NCBI GenBank assembly: GCA_029817715.1
Contig: JARUPY010000090.1
Coordinates: 1,488,001-1,552,000, forward strand
Origin: Melastoma dodecandrum
Lineage: Eukaryota > Streptophyta > Magnoliopsida > Myrtales > Melastomataceae
Direction of reading: 5' to 3'
DNA length: 64,000 bases
Both the position numbers and the translations under genes were made by a program. Of the stretch, positions 19,068 to 28,403 are shown piece by piece. The stretch's first letter is position 1; each line of letters begins with the position of its first letter. The notes beneath the pieces were generated by a model, which saw only the letters and a list, made by a program, of their open reading frames with translations, had not been told where the DNA came from and did no database searches.

Positions 19068-20666
19068 TCAGGCGACCGAGCGTGCCCGCACGCTCTTCAC
19101 GTCGCCGTCGAGGTCGCGCCAGCGCTGCAGCGACATGCGCTCGTCGATGACCTCGGCCGGCAGCGGCGGGTCGAAATAATAGCCCTGCATCTCGTCGCAG
19201 CCGAGGCTCTGCAGGAACTCGACCTGCTCCCTGTGCTCGACGCCCTCGGCGGTCACCGTCAGGCCGAGCGCATGACCGAGCGAGACGATCGACTCGAGGA
19301 TGATCGCGCCTTCGCCCGACATCTCCATCGTCTCGAGGAAGGCGCGGTCGATCTTGATCTTGTCGAAGGCGAAGCGGCGCAGGTAGATCATGCTCGAATA
19401 GCCGGAGCCGAAGTCGTCGAGGCCCATGCGCACGCCGAGCGCGCGCAGCTCCATGATGACGTTCTCGGCCTGCTCGGCATCCTGGATCAGCACGCCCTCG
19501 GTCAGTTCGAGGTCGAGCCGCGACGGGTCGATGCCGCTGGCGGCGATGATCTTGCGCACCGTGTCGACGAAGCCGCGCTGGCGGAACTGCACCGGCGAGA
19601 CGTTGACGGCCATGCGCAGGCCCGGCCAGCGGCGCGCGTCGGCGCAGGCGCGGCGCAGCACCCATTCGCCGAGCGGCACGATGAGCCCGCGGCTCTCGGC
19701 GACCGGGATGAATTCCTCGGGCGACATCAGGCCGAGCTCGTGGTGCGTCCAGCGCACCAGCGCCTCGAGGCCCTGGATGCGGGTGCCGCACGCGGCCATC
19801 AGCGGCTGGTAGTAGATCGTCAGCTCGTCGTTGGCGATCGCCTTGCGCAGGTCGTCCTCGATCGTCATGCCGAGGTGGAGCTTCTGCTCCATCGTCTTGT
19901 CGAAGAAGGCGAAGCGGTTGCGGCCCTCGTGCTTGGCCCGGTAGAGCGCGAGATCGGCCGCCTGGGTCAGCGTCGCGCGGCTGTCGCCGTCCTGCGGGCA
20001 CAGCGCGATGCCGAGCGACAGCGTGCCGTTGACCTGGGCCCGGCCGAGGTCGAACGGGGCGATCATCGCGTCGTGCAGGCGATGCGCGGTCGCGGCGCAT
20101 TTGGCGGCGGCGATGTCGGTGAGCAGCAGCGCGAACTCGTCGCCGCCGACGCGGGCCAGGCAATCGCCCTCGCGGATCACCCGCTTGATGCGTTCGGCGA
20201 TGCCGACGATCAGCTTGTCGCCGGCGAGGTGGCCGTGGGAATCGTTGACGCTCTTGAACTTGTCGATGTCGATGACGATCAGCGCGATCGGCGCATCGAC
20301 GGTGGCGTTGGCGATCGCGCTCTCGAGGATCTTGTCGAAGAACAGCCGGTTCGGCAGGCCGGACAGCGGATCGAGCCCGGCGTTCTGGATCGCCTCCGCC
20401 TGCTTGGCCTCGAGGTGGTGGATGCGGAACCGCGCCCGCCACAGGAAGACGGCGAGCAGGAACGAGGACAGCGGCAGGGCGACCACGAGGAAGGCCGAGG
20501 CCGGGTTGCCGGCAAACCCCTGCGGCGCGAGCTTGAACAGGACGAGCGAGGCCGCCGGCAGCAGCGCGCCGACCATCAACGCCGCCGGCGCCGCGACGCG
20601 GGCCAGCCGGTCGGCAACCCCGCGCAACGCACCGTCCGGCGTGGCTGCAGCAGCTTTCGCTTCCAT
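19068..20666 (-). CDS. GGDEF-EAL cyclic-di-GMP protein
   Basis: Inner-membrane signalling protein of 532 residues. Two N-terminal transmembrane segments (about residues 24-46 and 55-80) are followed by a GGDEF domain with an intact GGDEF signature at 174-178, then an EAL domain with EAL at 301-303, the metal-binding LDDFGSGYSS loop and KIDRAF. Both active sites look complete, so it could make or degrade c-di-GMP, and the net activity cannot be read from sequence. The ATG at 20666 is preferred; an upstream GTG at 20711 would add 15 non-conserved residues. It is the last intact chromosomal gene before the integrated element. Confidence 0.9.
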   Translation of the reverse strand: MEAKAAAATPDGALRGVADRLARVAAPAALMVGALLPAASLVLFKLAPQGFAGNPASAFLVVALPLSSFLLAVFLWRARFRIHHLEAKQAEAIQNAGLDPLSGLPNRLFFDKILESAIANATVDAPIALIVIDIDKFKSVNDSHGHLAGDKLIVGIAERIKRVIREGDCLARVGGDEFALLLTDIAAAKCAATAHRLHDAMIAPFDLGRAQVNGTLSLGIALCPQDGDSRATLTQAADLALYRAKHEGRNRFAFFDKTMEQKLHLGMTIEDDLRKAIANDELTIYYQPLMAACGTRIQGLEALVRWTHHELGLMSPEEFIPVAESRGLIVPLGEWVLRRACADARRWPGLRMAVNVSPVQFRQRGFVDTVRKIIAASGIDPSRLDLELTEGVLIQDAEQAENVIMELRALGVRMGLDDFGSGYSSMIYLRRFAFDKIKIDRAFLETMEMSGEGAIILESIVSLGHALGLTVTAEGVEHREQVEFLQSLGCDEMQGYYFDPPLPAEVIDERMSLQRWRDLDGDVKSVRARSVA

Positions 20667-20742
20667 TCCGGCATCTTGACGCAACGGGCTTAAAGTTCCG
20701 TGCACACGCACTTTAGTTTGAGCTGACTGTTCGTCGGCGCCG

Positions 20743-20910
20743 TCAGATCAGTTTCAGGCCCCTGAAGCTGGCGTGGCCCTGACGCCCGATGATCAGGTGA
20801 TCGTGAACGACGACGCTCAACGCCTTGCCGAGCGTGGCGATCTGCATCGTCATCGCGATGTCGGCGGTCGACGGGGTCGGGTCGCCGGAGGGGTGGTTGT
20901 GGATCAGCCA
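20743..20910 (-). pseudogene. radC: radC, 3' fragment only
   Basis: The last 55 codons of RadC, the JAMM/MPN-domain protein. The catalytic [11 protein letters not shown] motif and the conserved C-terminus ([17 protein letters not shown], then FRGLKLI and a stop) are intact, but homology ends abruptly about two residues before this motif, at 20908-20912, where base composition changes. The N-terminal part was not found anywhere in the window. This is the clearest left boundary between host chromosome and the foreign segment: either an insertion or a deletion removed the rest of the gene. Confidence 0.85.
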
Positions 20911-21011
20911 AGGCGGATTTATAACATCATGAAAATTGCGCCATTTTTTGCGATTTCATCGGCGACTGGTGCCGGGCATTGGGATATGTCCACAATGCTC
21001 GACCGTGATTG

Positions 21012-21242
21012 TCACGCTTGATCACCGACGTGCTCATCGAGTCGCTTTGAAGCGCGGCACTTCACTCTATTCCCTTCGTCCCACGCTTCAAGCTCGTCGA
21101 TCGGATAGAGGACGGCCTTACCGATCTTCACGAACGACGGTCCAATTTTCATAGCGCGCCAGTTTCGGAGAGTTCCTACCGAGACGCCTCCACGATAGCG
21201 CTCGGTCACTTCTTCCGGAGTGAGGAATTTGGTTTCTGACAT
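21012..21242 (-). CDS. AlpA/excisionase-type helix-turn-helix protein
   Basis: A 76-residue DNA-binding protein of the MerR-like AlpA/excisionase group: FLTPEEVTERYRGGVSVGTLRNWRAMKIGPSFVKIGKAVLYPIDELEAW contains the winged-helix core (residues about 6-58). Such proteins direct excision or activate integrase genes of integrated elements. The ATG at 21242 has a strong AGGAGG site six bases upstream. It lies right beside the radC break, where an element end would be expected, and upstream of it is an 8-bp inverted repeat that may be its operator. No matching tyrosine integrase is in the window. Confidence 0.8.
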   Translation of the reverse strand: MSETKFLTPEEVTERYRGGVSVGTLRNWRAMKIGPSFVKIGKAVLYPIDELEAWDEGNRVKCRASKRLDEHVGDQA

Positions 21243-21587
21243 ACTGCCTCCTGCGATCGGTACGCTTCGGCGCTTTGTTGCCGACCATGGGGTGGTGGTC
21301 GGACGCGAGGTTGTGCCTCTGAGTGAGACCGTCACTCAGCATCACTACCAGGCTTGCCGGTTTCCGGCGGCTCACGCTGTTGCACGGAAATGGATGCACA
21401 AGAGCACGCGAGGAGGGAAGGCCTGTCCTGCGGGCGTAGGGGAGGCGGCAAGTCTCGGCTAAAAATCGGCGGGGTGTGACACGCGTGAGGCGCGTCATTT
21501 GAGGGGCGTTGGCGCGCTCGCAGTTTAACCCGCGAGTCCAAGCATCCCGAACAGCTTTTTCGAACCGGCGCGAATGCGTCCCTTCAT
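21243..21587. other. Intergenic, no gene recognised; inverted repeat at 21319-21339
   Basis: A 345-base stretch between the AlpA-type gene and the tRNA fragment. It contains a perfect 8-bp dyad CTGAGTGA / TCACTCAG with a five-base centre at 21319-21339, 77 bases upstream of the AlpA-type start. Short frames on both strands lack ribosome sites and look spurious. Confidence 0.45.
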
Positions 21588-21642
21588 GAGCGCTGCCCTC
21601 CGAAGGTGGAGGCCACACGTTCGAATCGTGTCGGGCGCGCCA
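21588..21642 (+). other. tRNA-Arg(CCG) 3' fragment, probable attachment site
   Basis: The sequence folds as the 3' part of a tRNA: D-stem 3' strand GAGC, anticodon stem CTGCC/GGTGG with loop CTCCGAA (anticodon CCG, arginine), variable loop of five, T-stem ACACG/CGTGT with loop TTCGAAT, acceptor strand CGGGCGC, discriminator G and encoded CCA at 21640-21642. The 5' acceptor strand and D-stem 5' half are absent: no GCGCCCG precedes it. Such 3' tRNA pieces mark the end of islands integrated by tyrosine recombinases. It is not a functional tRNA gene. The intact copy is not in the window. Confidence 0.8.
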
Positions 21643-21739
21643 TTTGCCAACAAAACTGCGAACGTTCGGACCTGCGTTTTTATCGCCGGCAATGACCTGT
21701 TCCAAGGTCTCCTGATCACCAATGATCCGGATGGCGTGA

Positions 21740-23291
21740 TCATCGACCTCGATCCTGTCTACGACCCGCCTTTATGTACGCTTTTCGAAACGGGATGGAG
21801 CCCGAGGTGATATTCTCCCGCATGATCTGACCGAAGCGCTCGATAGCTTGGGCATTGAAGTCATTGAGACTGGGCCTCACCTTGATCCGCGCAAGCGCCT
21901 CCACGGCGTGATCCCGATCGGATTTGAGGGTCGCGATTCGATCTTTCAGAATGTCGTCCAGATCTGTGATGTCGTTTTCGACCATTGCGTAAAGTCTCTT
22001 AAGCTTATCTTCCGCAGTCGACTTCTCAGCCTGCAAAGACGAAACTCGTCGGTCGATTTCGAATTCCTTTTCCGACCGGCGCTGGGTCAGCTTTCCGAGA
22101 ATGACGTTGAGACGTTCCGGTTGAAACAGCCTCTCGATAAGATTTTCAGTGACGAGAGCATCGAGCTTATCCATAGGAATCGAACGGCCCTTGCAAGCGG
22201 TCTTGCCTTGGCGTGCACAGGTCGAGCACGTGTAATATTTGTGGATCTTGCCGGTGGACGAGGTCCCTGTGCGAAGTGTCATACCCCCGTCGCAGCTGGC
22301 GCAGATGGCGATACCGGTGAGCAGGATCGGCCCGGTCACGACCCGTGGTGCTGTGGTCTTGGGATTGCGCAACTTGAGGCTCGCTGCCACCGCCTCAAAT
22401 TCGACCGTCTTGATAATTGCTGGCACCACAATCGCGACGTGTTCCTTGGCCGGCTTCTGTTTCAGGGTCCGGGAGTCCCGTTTATTGAAGACGGAAATCC
22501 CGATGTAGACCGCATTAGTCAAAATGCCGTGGACTGTCGCCACGCCGAAGCGAGCGCCCAGCCTGGTCCGATAACCGCGTTCGTTGAGCCAACTGGCGAC
22601 TTTTTTAACGCCAAGGGATCCCGAACTTTCGTCGCCCTCGCGGTACAAGCGGAAGATCAGCCGAACAGTTTCGGCTTCGATAGGATCAATCGCCAGTCTT
22701 TTCTTGATGCGAATGCCGCGCTTCTCGACCTCAACCGTCTTGTAACCAAGCGGAACGGGCGATCCATTGTAAAAGCCTTGCTGTGCGTTCTCGATCATTG
22801 CCTTGCGCACATGCTTGCCGTTCTCACGCGATTGGTACTCGTCGAACAGGCCAATAATCTGCCGCATCATGACCTGTGAAGGATCATCGCCCAGCTCTTG
22901 TGTGATGGACACCAGACGGACACCGGCTTTGGCGAGCTTCCGGATGTACATTTCCATCGAGAATCCGTCGCGGAAGAATCGGCTAAAAGAGTGGACCACG
23001 ATGACATCGTAAGGATGGTCATCGTCACAGGCTCGCTCAATCATTTTTTGGAATTCCGGACGACTATCATCTGTCGCCGTTGCGCCCGGCTCCACGAACT
23101 TTGCGACCAATTCCCACCCTTTGCGTTCGCAGTAGGCGTCGATTGCGCGACTTTGGCTCGGGTTTGCTCAGCTCTGCTTCCGATTGCCGGAGCGTGGAAA
23201 CGCGACAGTAGCTGCAAGCACGTGTCTGGGAGCTTTGCTCCACGTCGTTGACAACCGGCGCGACTTTTTGGCTTGAGCGAGACGTCTTCAT
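21740..23291 (-). pseudogene. Large serine recombinase, frameshifted
   Basis: Site-specific recombinase of the resolvase/invertase plus Recombinase plus zinc-ribbon plus coiled-coil type. The start at 23291 (MKTSRSSQ) leads to the catalytic CSYCRVSTLRQ segment, whose Ser attacks DNA. At the GGG run 23160-23162 (CCC on the coding strand) an extra base shifts the frame; the rest of the catalytic domain (IVVHSFSRFFRDGF), the recombinase domain, the zinc ribbon (CASCDGG, then CSTCARQGKTACKG) and the C-terminal coiled coil continue in the second frame down to 21740, about 456 residues from the first ATG of that frame. As read it cannot be active without frameshifting; a sequencing error in a homopolymer is the alternative. 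It probably mobilised part of this element. Confidence 0.85.
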
Positions 23292-23421
23292 GTTACACCT
23301 ACTCTGTACTAGCAAATCTTCTCAGCTGCCGAAGCTGATGGAAAGCTAGATCTGCTTCTGATCGCTTATTTATTGACCGTCAGGTTCTGTATCTTGGGGA
23401 CGTGGTTAGTGTGCAGAAAAG

Positions 23422-23453
23422 ATCGCCAGCGCGAATAACTTCGCGCTGGCGAT
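23422..23453 (-). terminator. Intrinsic terminator
   Basis: A perfect 13-bp stem ATCGCCAGCGCGA / TCGCGCTGGCGAT with a six-base loop, followed on the minus strand by CTTTTCT. It lies 17 bases past the stop of the 126-residue gene at 23471. Confidence 0.85.
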
Positions 23454-23470
23454 TCTCCTTTGTGCGTGTA

Positions 23471-23851
23471 CTAAATCAACTCAGGATCCGGCACCGAGCA
23501 GCGCAGAGCCCCATTGTTGTCGAAGAATAACCGCACTGCCTCAGCTCCCTTGACACGTCCAATCAGACGGTCAGTCCCGTCCTCCGCGCGCTCCGCTTGA
23601 AAGACCACTTCATCTGCCTTGAGCATCATCTCAAGATCGATCCAGGGATCCTCGAATCGGCAGCCGAAATGGACGCAAAACGGCTCGGAGTCCCCAATCG
23701 AGATACCCACGATACCGAAGTTGCCCGACATCTTAAGAGCCTTCATCGCTCCATCAGTGACCAAGCCAAAAAATTGGCGGGCAAGCTTATACTCGTTAGC
23801 CAACCGCTGAATGACATTTGGTGGGGGCGGGTTATTTACTAAGAGGATCAT
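23471..23851 (-). CDS. Hypothetical protein, 126 residues
   Basis: Not recognised. A soluble, acidic protein with alternating beta strands (FGIVGISIGDSEPFCVHFGCRF, then WIDLEMMLKADEVVFQAERA) and a C-terminal VRLFFDNNGALRCSVPDPELI. An AAAGGA ribosome site precedes the ATG at a good distance, and an intrinsic terminator follows directly, so it is a well-delimited gene. Together with the 78-residue gene upstream it may form a two-gene unit headed by the 19-bp box at 24178-24196. Its AT-richer codons match the element rather than the host. Confidence 0.6.
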   Translation of the reverse strand: MILLVNNPPPPNVIQRLANEYKLARQFFGLVTDGAMKALKMSGNFGIVGISIGDSEPFCVHFGCRFEDPWIDLEMMLKADEVVFQAERAEDGTDRLIGRVKGAEAVRLFFDNNGALRCSVPDPELI

Positions 23852-23898
23852 TTTGGAAATCCTTTGGTGTGAGGATAGATTAGGAAGAGCGCGGGAGA

Positions 23899-24135
23899 CT
23901 AATCGGGCGGCCCTCGCGCTTTCGGGCTTCGCGCTCGTCCGAGGAGACTGTCGATATGTTGGCCGAGATAGGTCTCGATGACCTCAAGCTCGCGATCGGA
24001 TACTTCGACAAACCGGCTCCAGTTTACTGAGAGGCCGTAGCTGTTGGACTCACCTGCGCGCTGAGCAGCTTCAGTTTCCTTCGTCGGGAGAGTCCCCCGC
24101 GTGCTGGCAAGCTTCCTTGTTCGGTGATGTGTCAT
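23899..24135 (-). CDS. Hypothetical protein, 78 residues
   Basis: Not recognised. A small basic N-terminus (MTHHRTRKLASTRG) is followed by a charged helix VSDRELEVIETYLGQHIDSLLGRAR. The ATG at 24135 is chosen over an upstream in-frame start at 24168 because GGAGGC lies seven bases before it. The conserved box copy lies exactly 42 bases upstream of the start, the same distance as in front of the relaxase gene, so both are probably controlled alike. The C-terminal part of the protein resembles a small accessory protein of mobile elements but no function is claimed. Confidence 0.55.
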   Translation of the reverse strand: MTHHRTRKLASTRGTLPTKETEAAQRAGESNSYGLSVNWSRFVEVSDRELEVIETYLGQHIDSLLGRARSPKARGPPD

Positions 24136-24177
24136 AGTCGCCTCCGTTGAAGAGGCGCCATCCAACATCAGTTTCCG

Positions 24178-24196
24178 GCCTGTCCAATTTGAAGCC
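24178..24196 (-). promoter_or_regulatory. Element box, copy D
   Basis: On the minus strand this reads GGCTTCAAATTGGACAGGC, 17 of 19 bases identical to the boxes at 29158-29221. It stands 42 bases ahead of the 78-residue gene. The flanks (upstream ATCTA-TTC, downstream the TGATGTTGGATG context) also match the copy at 29158. Confidence 0.65.
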
Positions 24197-24261
24197 GAAC
24201 TAGATAAGATTTTTGCTAAATCAGTTTGAAATGCGTTCTAAGATCTTTTGAAGATCAGTTT

Positions 24262-24498
24262 ATCAAAGCCGATTGTTTTGGAAAATATTTGCCGATGAGT
24301 CGCGCTGGCAAAGCACTCACCACCAACTATAGAAGTAAAGAGCGTATGGCTGGGTTGATCTCACATTCAGCGCTCCTAATTTCGTCAGCATTGCGTGTGC
24401 CCCTGCCGATCCAAGATGCGCGGAGCGATCGAACGGGTTCAGCTCAAAGCGAGCCAGGCTGTCGTCGCCATGTTGAACCGAGAAGCGGCGTTCACGTG
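24262..24498 (+). pseudogene. MobF relaxase 5' fragment (decayed duplicate)
   Basis: This stretch is a degenerate copy of bases about 29400-29638 of the intact relaxase gene. Near-identical runs include CACTCACCACCAAC, GAGCGTATG, CAGCGCTCCTAA, CGAACGGGTTCAGCTC and a long match from GCGAGCCAGGCTGTCGTCG to AAGCGGCGTTCACG. Several indels disrupt the frame. The first about 40 codons and the relaxase-side box are missing, while the divergent box is retained, so the whole relaxase control region and gene start appear to have been duplicated and then partly deleted. Hachiman and a HipA remnant lie between the two copies. Confidence 0.85.
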
Positions 24499-24777
24499 AG
24501 CACAATGTTCTCAGGCGCCGGCAAGTCGGTGATGCTATCGCGACGCTTCGATCGCGATGGCGCGATCCGCATCCCGTTCCTGTCCGCCATGGCGATGATG
24601 GGCGCCAGGGACGGCGAGCGTGGCAGCTATCCCGAGATCGTCGACGCCCTGGCCCAGCATGGCGCGCAGGGAAAGACGGACGCCCACGCACTTTATCGGC
24701 GTGTCGCCTTCAATGTGCTGATTTCCAATGTCGACGATCATTTGCGCAACCACGGCTTTCTCTGGCTCGGCAAATGA
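24499..24777 (+). pseudogene. HipA-like kinase, internal fragment
   Basis: About 90 codons related to the C-terminal kinase domain of HipA-type proteins: a segment beginning near FDRDGAIRIPFLSAMAM and ending in the catalytic-region NVDDHLRNHGFL. The N-terminal half of the protein, the remaining C-terminus and any HipB antitoxin gene are absent. GC content of this piece is higher than its surroundings, so it came from another source than the relaxase fragment to which it is joined. It is a gene remnant and is not expected to encode an active kinase. Confidence 0.75.
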
Positions 24778-24856
24778 GGTCGGTTATTTTAAGCTGGATC
24801 ACAGAGGACGAACATCTACTTACATTGGCAATTTTCAGCTCAAAATCCTGGGAGGG

Positions 24857-25870
24857 ATGAATTTGATTGGGGGCGAGTTGAGTCAGCCGAATGTCGGCCA
24901 GACCGGAAGCTCTGACTTGGACGTAGTCCTGGCAGCGCTTCACCGCGATTATTCGAAGCTCGGCCCGAGGATAAGGGAGCTACAGCACGAGGTTACGTGC
25001 GAGTATGCCGGTGCCACCCTTCGTCTGCATTTCCCCGCCTTTCGACAAGGCAAGACCACCATCCATGAGTTGGTGGAGCTGGCATGGCTTCACCTGACGC
25101 CCTTTGCGCTGACGCGAAAGGAAATCGATGCAGTAAAGGCGCTTCAGTCGACCCTGCCGTTTGACGATTTTCTGATCAGAACCACACAGCTGAACGATAG
25201 GGCAGCCAAGCTTTTCATTAAGGCGCATAAAGCAACGAACCGAAATGGCGAAGCTGGCGAACTGCTGCTCTATCTGCTGACGGAGTGGATATTGGGCGCA
25301 CCGCAGTTCATCGCCAAGATGACCTTAAAAACTAATCCGCAAATGCCTGTACACGGCGCGGATGGGGTCCACGTTCGCTACTGCCCGGAGACCGCGCGGC
25401 TCTTCCTCTATTGGGGCGAGTCAAAAATGTACGGTGATGTCGGTGCGGCTATCAACGCTGCCGCGACATCGATTGCAAAATCATTGCAGCCCGAAGAGCT
25501 GGGCCACGAACTCCAGCTTGTTCAGCGAAATATCGATTTTACAGGAATAGGAGCTGACGGAAAAGCCGCGCTACTGCGCTACCTGGATCCCCATGAGGAA
25601 GAATACAACGAACGTAAGGATGTCATCACATGCCTAATTGGCTTCGATTTTGATGGCTTCCAGAAGGCCAGCGCTGCTGGTGATCGAGCCGCTGAAGATA
25701 CATTTCGAGCCCTGGCGAAAGAGAAGCTTGCAGCAGTTGCCCCGAAGGTCGCAGCTGCATTTCAGACGGCCGGGCTGGAATCCCAAGACGTGGAGCTGTT
25801 CTTTTTTCCACTTCCTGCCGTTCAGGAATTTCGCGATTTATTTCAGGCTCGGATTGGCTGGCTGCCATGA
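24857..25870 (+). CDS. hamA: HamA, Hachiman defence nuclease (DUF1837)
   Basis: Effector of the Hachiman anti-phage system, 337 residues, DUF1837 family. The C-terminal half holds the nuclease-like core: HVRYCPETARLFLYWGESKMYGD, where Glu188 and Lys190 form the E-x-K pair of a PD-(D/E)xK-type site. The family is known to pair with a helicase, and indeed the stop overlaps the hamB start (ATGA). The start is uncertain: ATG 24857 lies immediately after GGGAGGG, which is too close, whereas the in-frame TTG at 24863 has ideal spacing; the frame also continues upstream into the HipA remnant. Known from Hachiman work: HamA nuclease is held inactive by HamB until DNA damage or phage DNA is sensed. 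Confidence 0.85.
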   Translation: MNLIGGELSQPNVGQTGSSDLDVVLAALHRDYSKLGPRIRELQHEVTCEYAGATLRLHFPAFRQGKTTIHELVELAWLHLTPFALTRKEIDAVKALQSTLPFDDFLIRTTQLNDRAAKLFIKAHKATNRNGEAGELLLYLLTEWILGAPQFIAKMTLKTNPQMPVHGADGVHVRYCPETARLFLYWGESKMYGDVGAAINAAATSIAKSLQPEELGHELQLVQRNIDFTGIGADGKAALLRYLDPHEEEYNERKDVITCLIGFDFDGFQKASAAGDRAAEDTFRALAKEKLAAVAPKVAAAFQTAGLESQDVELFFFPLPAVQEFRDLFQARIGWLP

Positions 25871-28403
25871 TGCAGGAACTGGCTGACAAGGTTTGGCGAA
25901 ACCCCGGCTTCCACGATGCGGCGCATCGCATTGAGATTGCGTGGCTAACCAAAGAAATCGGCGGCATTGTCGATGGCCACGCCGACATCGCGGACGCCAC
26001 GCGATTGATGCGTTCGGCGGCCATCTTGGCTTGCTCTGAGACGGCAGATCATCGACGCTCGGCGTTCAGAGTGGCGACTTGTGCGTACGACTTGTTCGGA
26101 ACTGGCCAAGTACCTTTGGACCAAGCCTTACGTGTTGTGCTCACGCGTCTCGCCAATTTTCCTTCTATCGGCACCCGCACGGACGTGGCCTCCGCGCGGG
26201 CAAGTCTACCGCTCATGCTTGCGGCAGAGGAAATAGCGTCGGCTGATGCTCATGAGGTTACGATCAACGGCCAAACAGTGCTGTTGACAGATTTCCAGCA
26301 GAATTTGTGGCGGAACCTCATCCAAAGTCGACGCATCGCGTTGGCGGCACCGACATCCGCAGGAAAATCATTTGTCTTGCAGGGATATCTGTCGGCGCTC
26401 TTCGACAACGAGCAGCCAAAGTCGGTCGTCTTTCTCGTCCCAACCCGCGCCCTGATCGCCCAGGTGGCCGAAGATCTGAAAATCCGGTTTCAGAGAATGC
26501 ACGAAGATGTCCCCGACATCGTGACGGTCCCCATCGATGCTGAAACGCCACTCGCCGGGCGTGCCATCTACGTAATGACACAAGAGAGGGTACAACTCGC
26601 GCTTGGAGCTCACCCCGACTTCAGCGCCAGCGTCATCATCGTCGATGAGGCTCATTCAATCGCGGACGGATCACGTGGTATTCTGCTTCAGTGGGTCGTC
26701 GACGATCTGCTGATCCGCAACCCGGCGTCCCAGATACTTTTCGCCAGCCCAGCCATCCGCAATCTGAATGTCTTTGGACGGCTATTCGGCCTGGACGATA
26801 TGGTCGAGTTCTCGTCCGTAGAGCCGACCGTTGCGCAAAATTTTCTAATCACGACGGTCGAGTCCGCCATCAAAGGTAAGCTGGTGATCCACACCGCTGG
26901 CGACGGATCAAAAACGCTGCGGCAAGTCGCAACACTGCAGCTGGGCCGCACGGTGGCGAGCCGAACAGAGAAGCTCGTCCATATCCCAGCGGTGCTTGGA
27001 CAGGGGCATTCCAATATCATCTACGCGAATGGTGCCGCTGAAGCGGAAAGCGTCGCACTCCAACTCGCGGAGTTGATGTCCTATCGCGAGCCAACCGAAG
27101 CGCGCCTCGCTCTATCCGACTTGGCGAAGGAAGCGGTGCACGCCAACTACGCACTGGTCGAGTGCGTCAAACACGGGGTAGCGTTTCACTACTCCAATAT
27201 CCCGACCCAGCTCCGACGTGCGATCGAAGCCGCCGTATCGTCTGGTGAGATCGATTATCTCGTCTGCACGAGCACGCTGCTTCAAGGCGTCAACCTACCT
27301 GCCAAGAACATCTTTATGTTCTCTCCGGAAAAAGGTCGGAGCAGAGCACTGGAGCCGACAGACTTCTGGAACCTTGCTGGTCGGGCCGGTAGGCTCAAGC
27401 GGGAGTTTCAAGGCAACATCTTCCTCATTGACTATGACAAATGGAAGAAGAAGCCGCTCGACGGCCCAAAAGATTCGGTCATCACTCCGGCGATTGAGAG
27501 CAGCCTCAACGAACATCATGACCAGTTGATGACTGTGATTGCCGGCGCCCCGACAACACGCCCGCAGCGATGAGACTGATCTCGAGACAATTTTCGTTCG
27601 CCTCTATACCGATTTCAAAGGTGGCGATTTAAATCAGACATTCGAACGGGCCGGCCTTGCGGTGGGCGATACCCAGTCTGGTCTGCTAGAAGCCGCGCTT
27701 GCATCGGCCAGCGAAAAACTCACCCTGCCAGCGGCGGTTCTCCGCCGAACTCCGAACATCTCGGGCCCACAAACAGCAGCGCCTTTATGAACGGCTGATC
27801 GCGATAATAGCGCTAGGTGCCGATGCGGCGCGAACCCTCATTCCTTTGCACCCCCGGGAAAGCGAAGCGTTTCAGTCCTACGCATATGTTTTGGAGCTGT
27901 GCCACGAGATTATCCTCGGTATCGATACGTCGAAAAATCTGCATCGGTTCCATGCCCTGATTGCGCGACGCTGGATGCTTGGCCTCCCACTTCCTCAGAT
28001 TATCGACGAGCAAATTTCGCGCAATGCCTCCAAACCTGTTCGAACGACAATCAGGAGCACGTTGGATTTAATCGAAGGAGATATCCGTTTCCAAGCTGTG
28101 CGTCTGTTTGGTTGCTACAACGCGCTTCTTGTTTACGCGCTCAACAGCGCGGGATTGGTGGACATGGTATCGAGCATTCCATCTTTGCCACTCTACCTGG
28201 AGATCGGCGCATCCGACAAAACGATGATCAGTTTTATCTCATTGGGACTATCGCGAGTTACCGCTATGAAGCTTAACGAAATGTCCGCGCGTAAAGATCT
28301 CGATCCCTCTGGAGCGCTACAGTGGTTGCGGACTCGTCCGCTCGAGACGCTGGGACTTTCGCCCCTCTTACTTGCTGAAGTCCGCCGGATTGCGATCAAC
28401 TAA
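25867..28403 (+). pseudogene. hamB: HamB, Hachiman helicase, frameshifted twice
   Basis: Superfamily 2 helicase partner of HamA. The first frame (25867-27573, 568 residues) is intact and contains a helicase core: Walker A APTSAGKS at 161-168, DEAH at 260-263, QGVNLPAKN and LAGRAGRLKR. The C-terminal helical part continues in a second frame after the CCCC run at 27548-27551 and in a third after GGGCCC at 27763-27768, ending at 28403. Each shift equals one extra base. Total length would be about 845 codons, usual for HamB. Either the helicase now lacks its last third or these are base-calling errors in homopolymers. Overlap with hamA shows translational coupling. Confidence 0.85.

Noticed and set aside
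21588..21642. Functional tRNA-Arg gene
   Set aside because: The 5' acceptor strand and D-stem 5' half are missing upstream, so it cannot form a complete tRNA.
21848..22879. 343-codon plus-strand frame opposite the serine recombinase
   Set aside because: The minus strand encodes a recognisable recombinase domain and zinc ribbon over the same bases.
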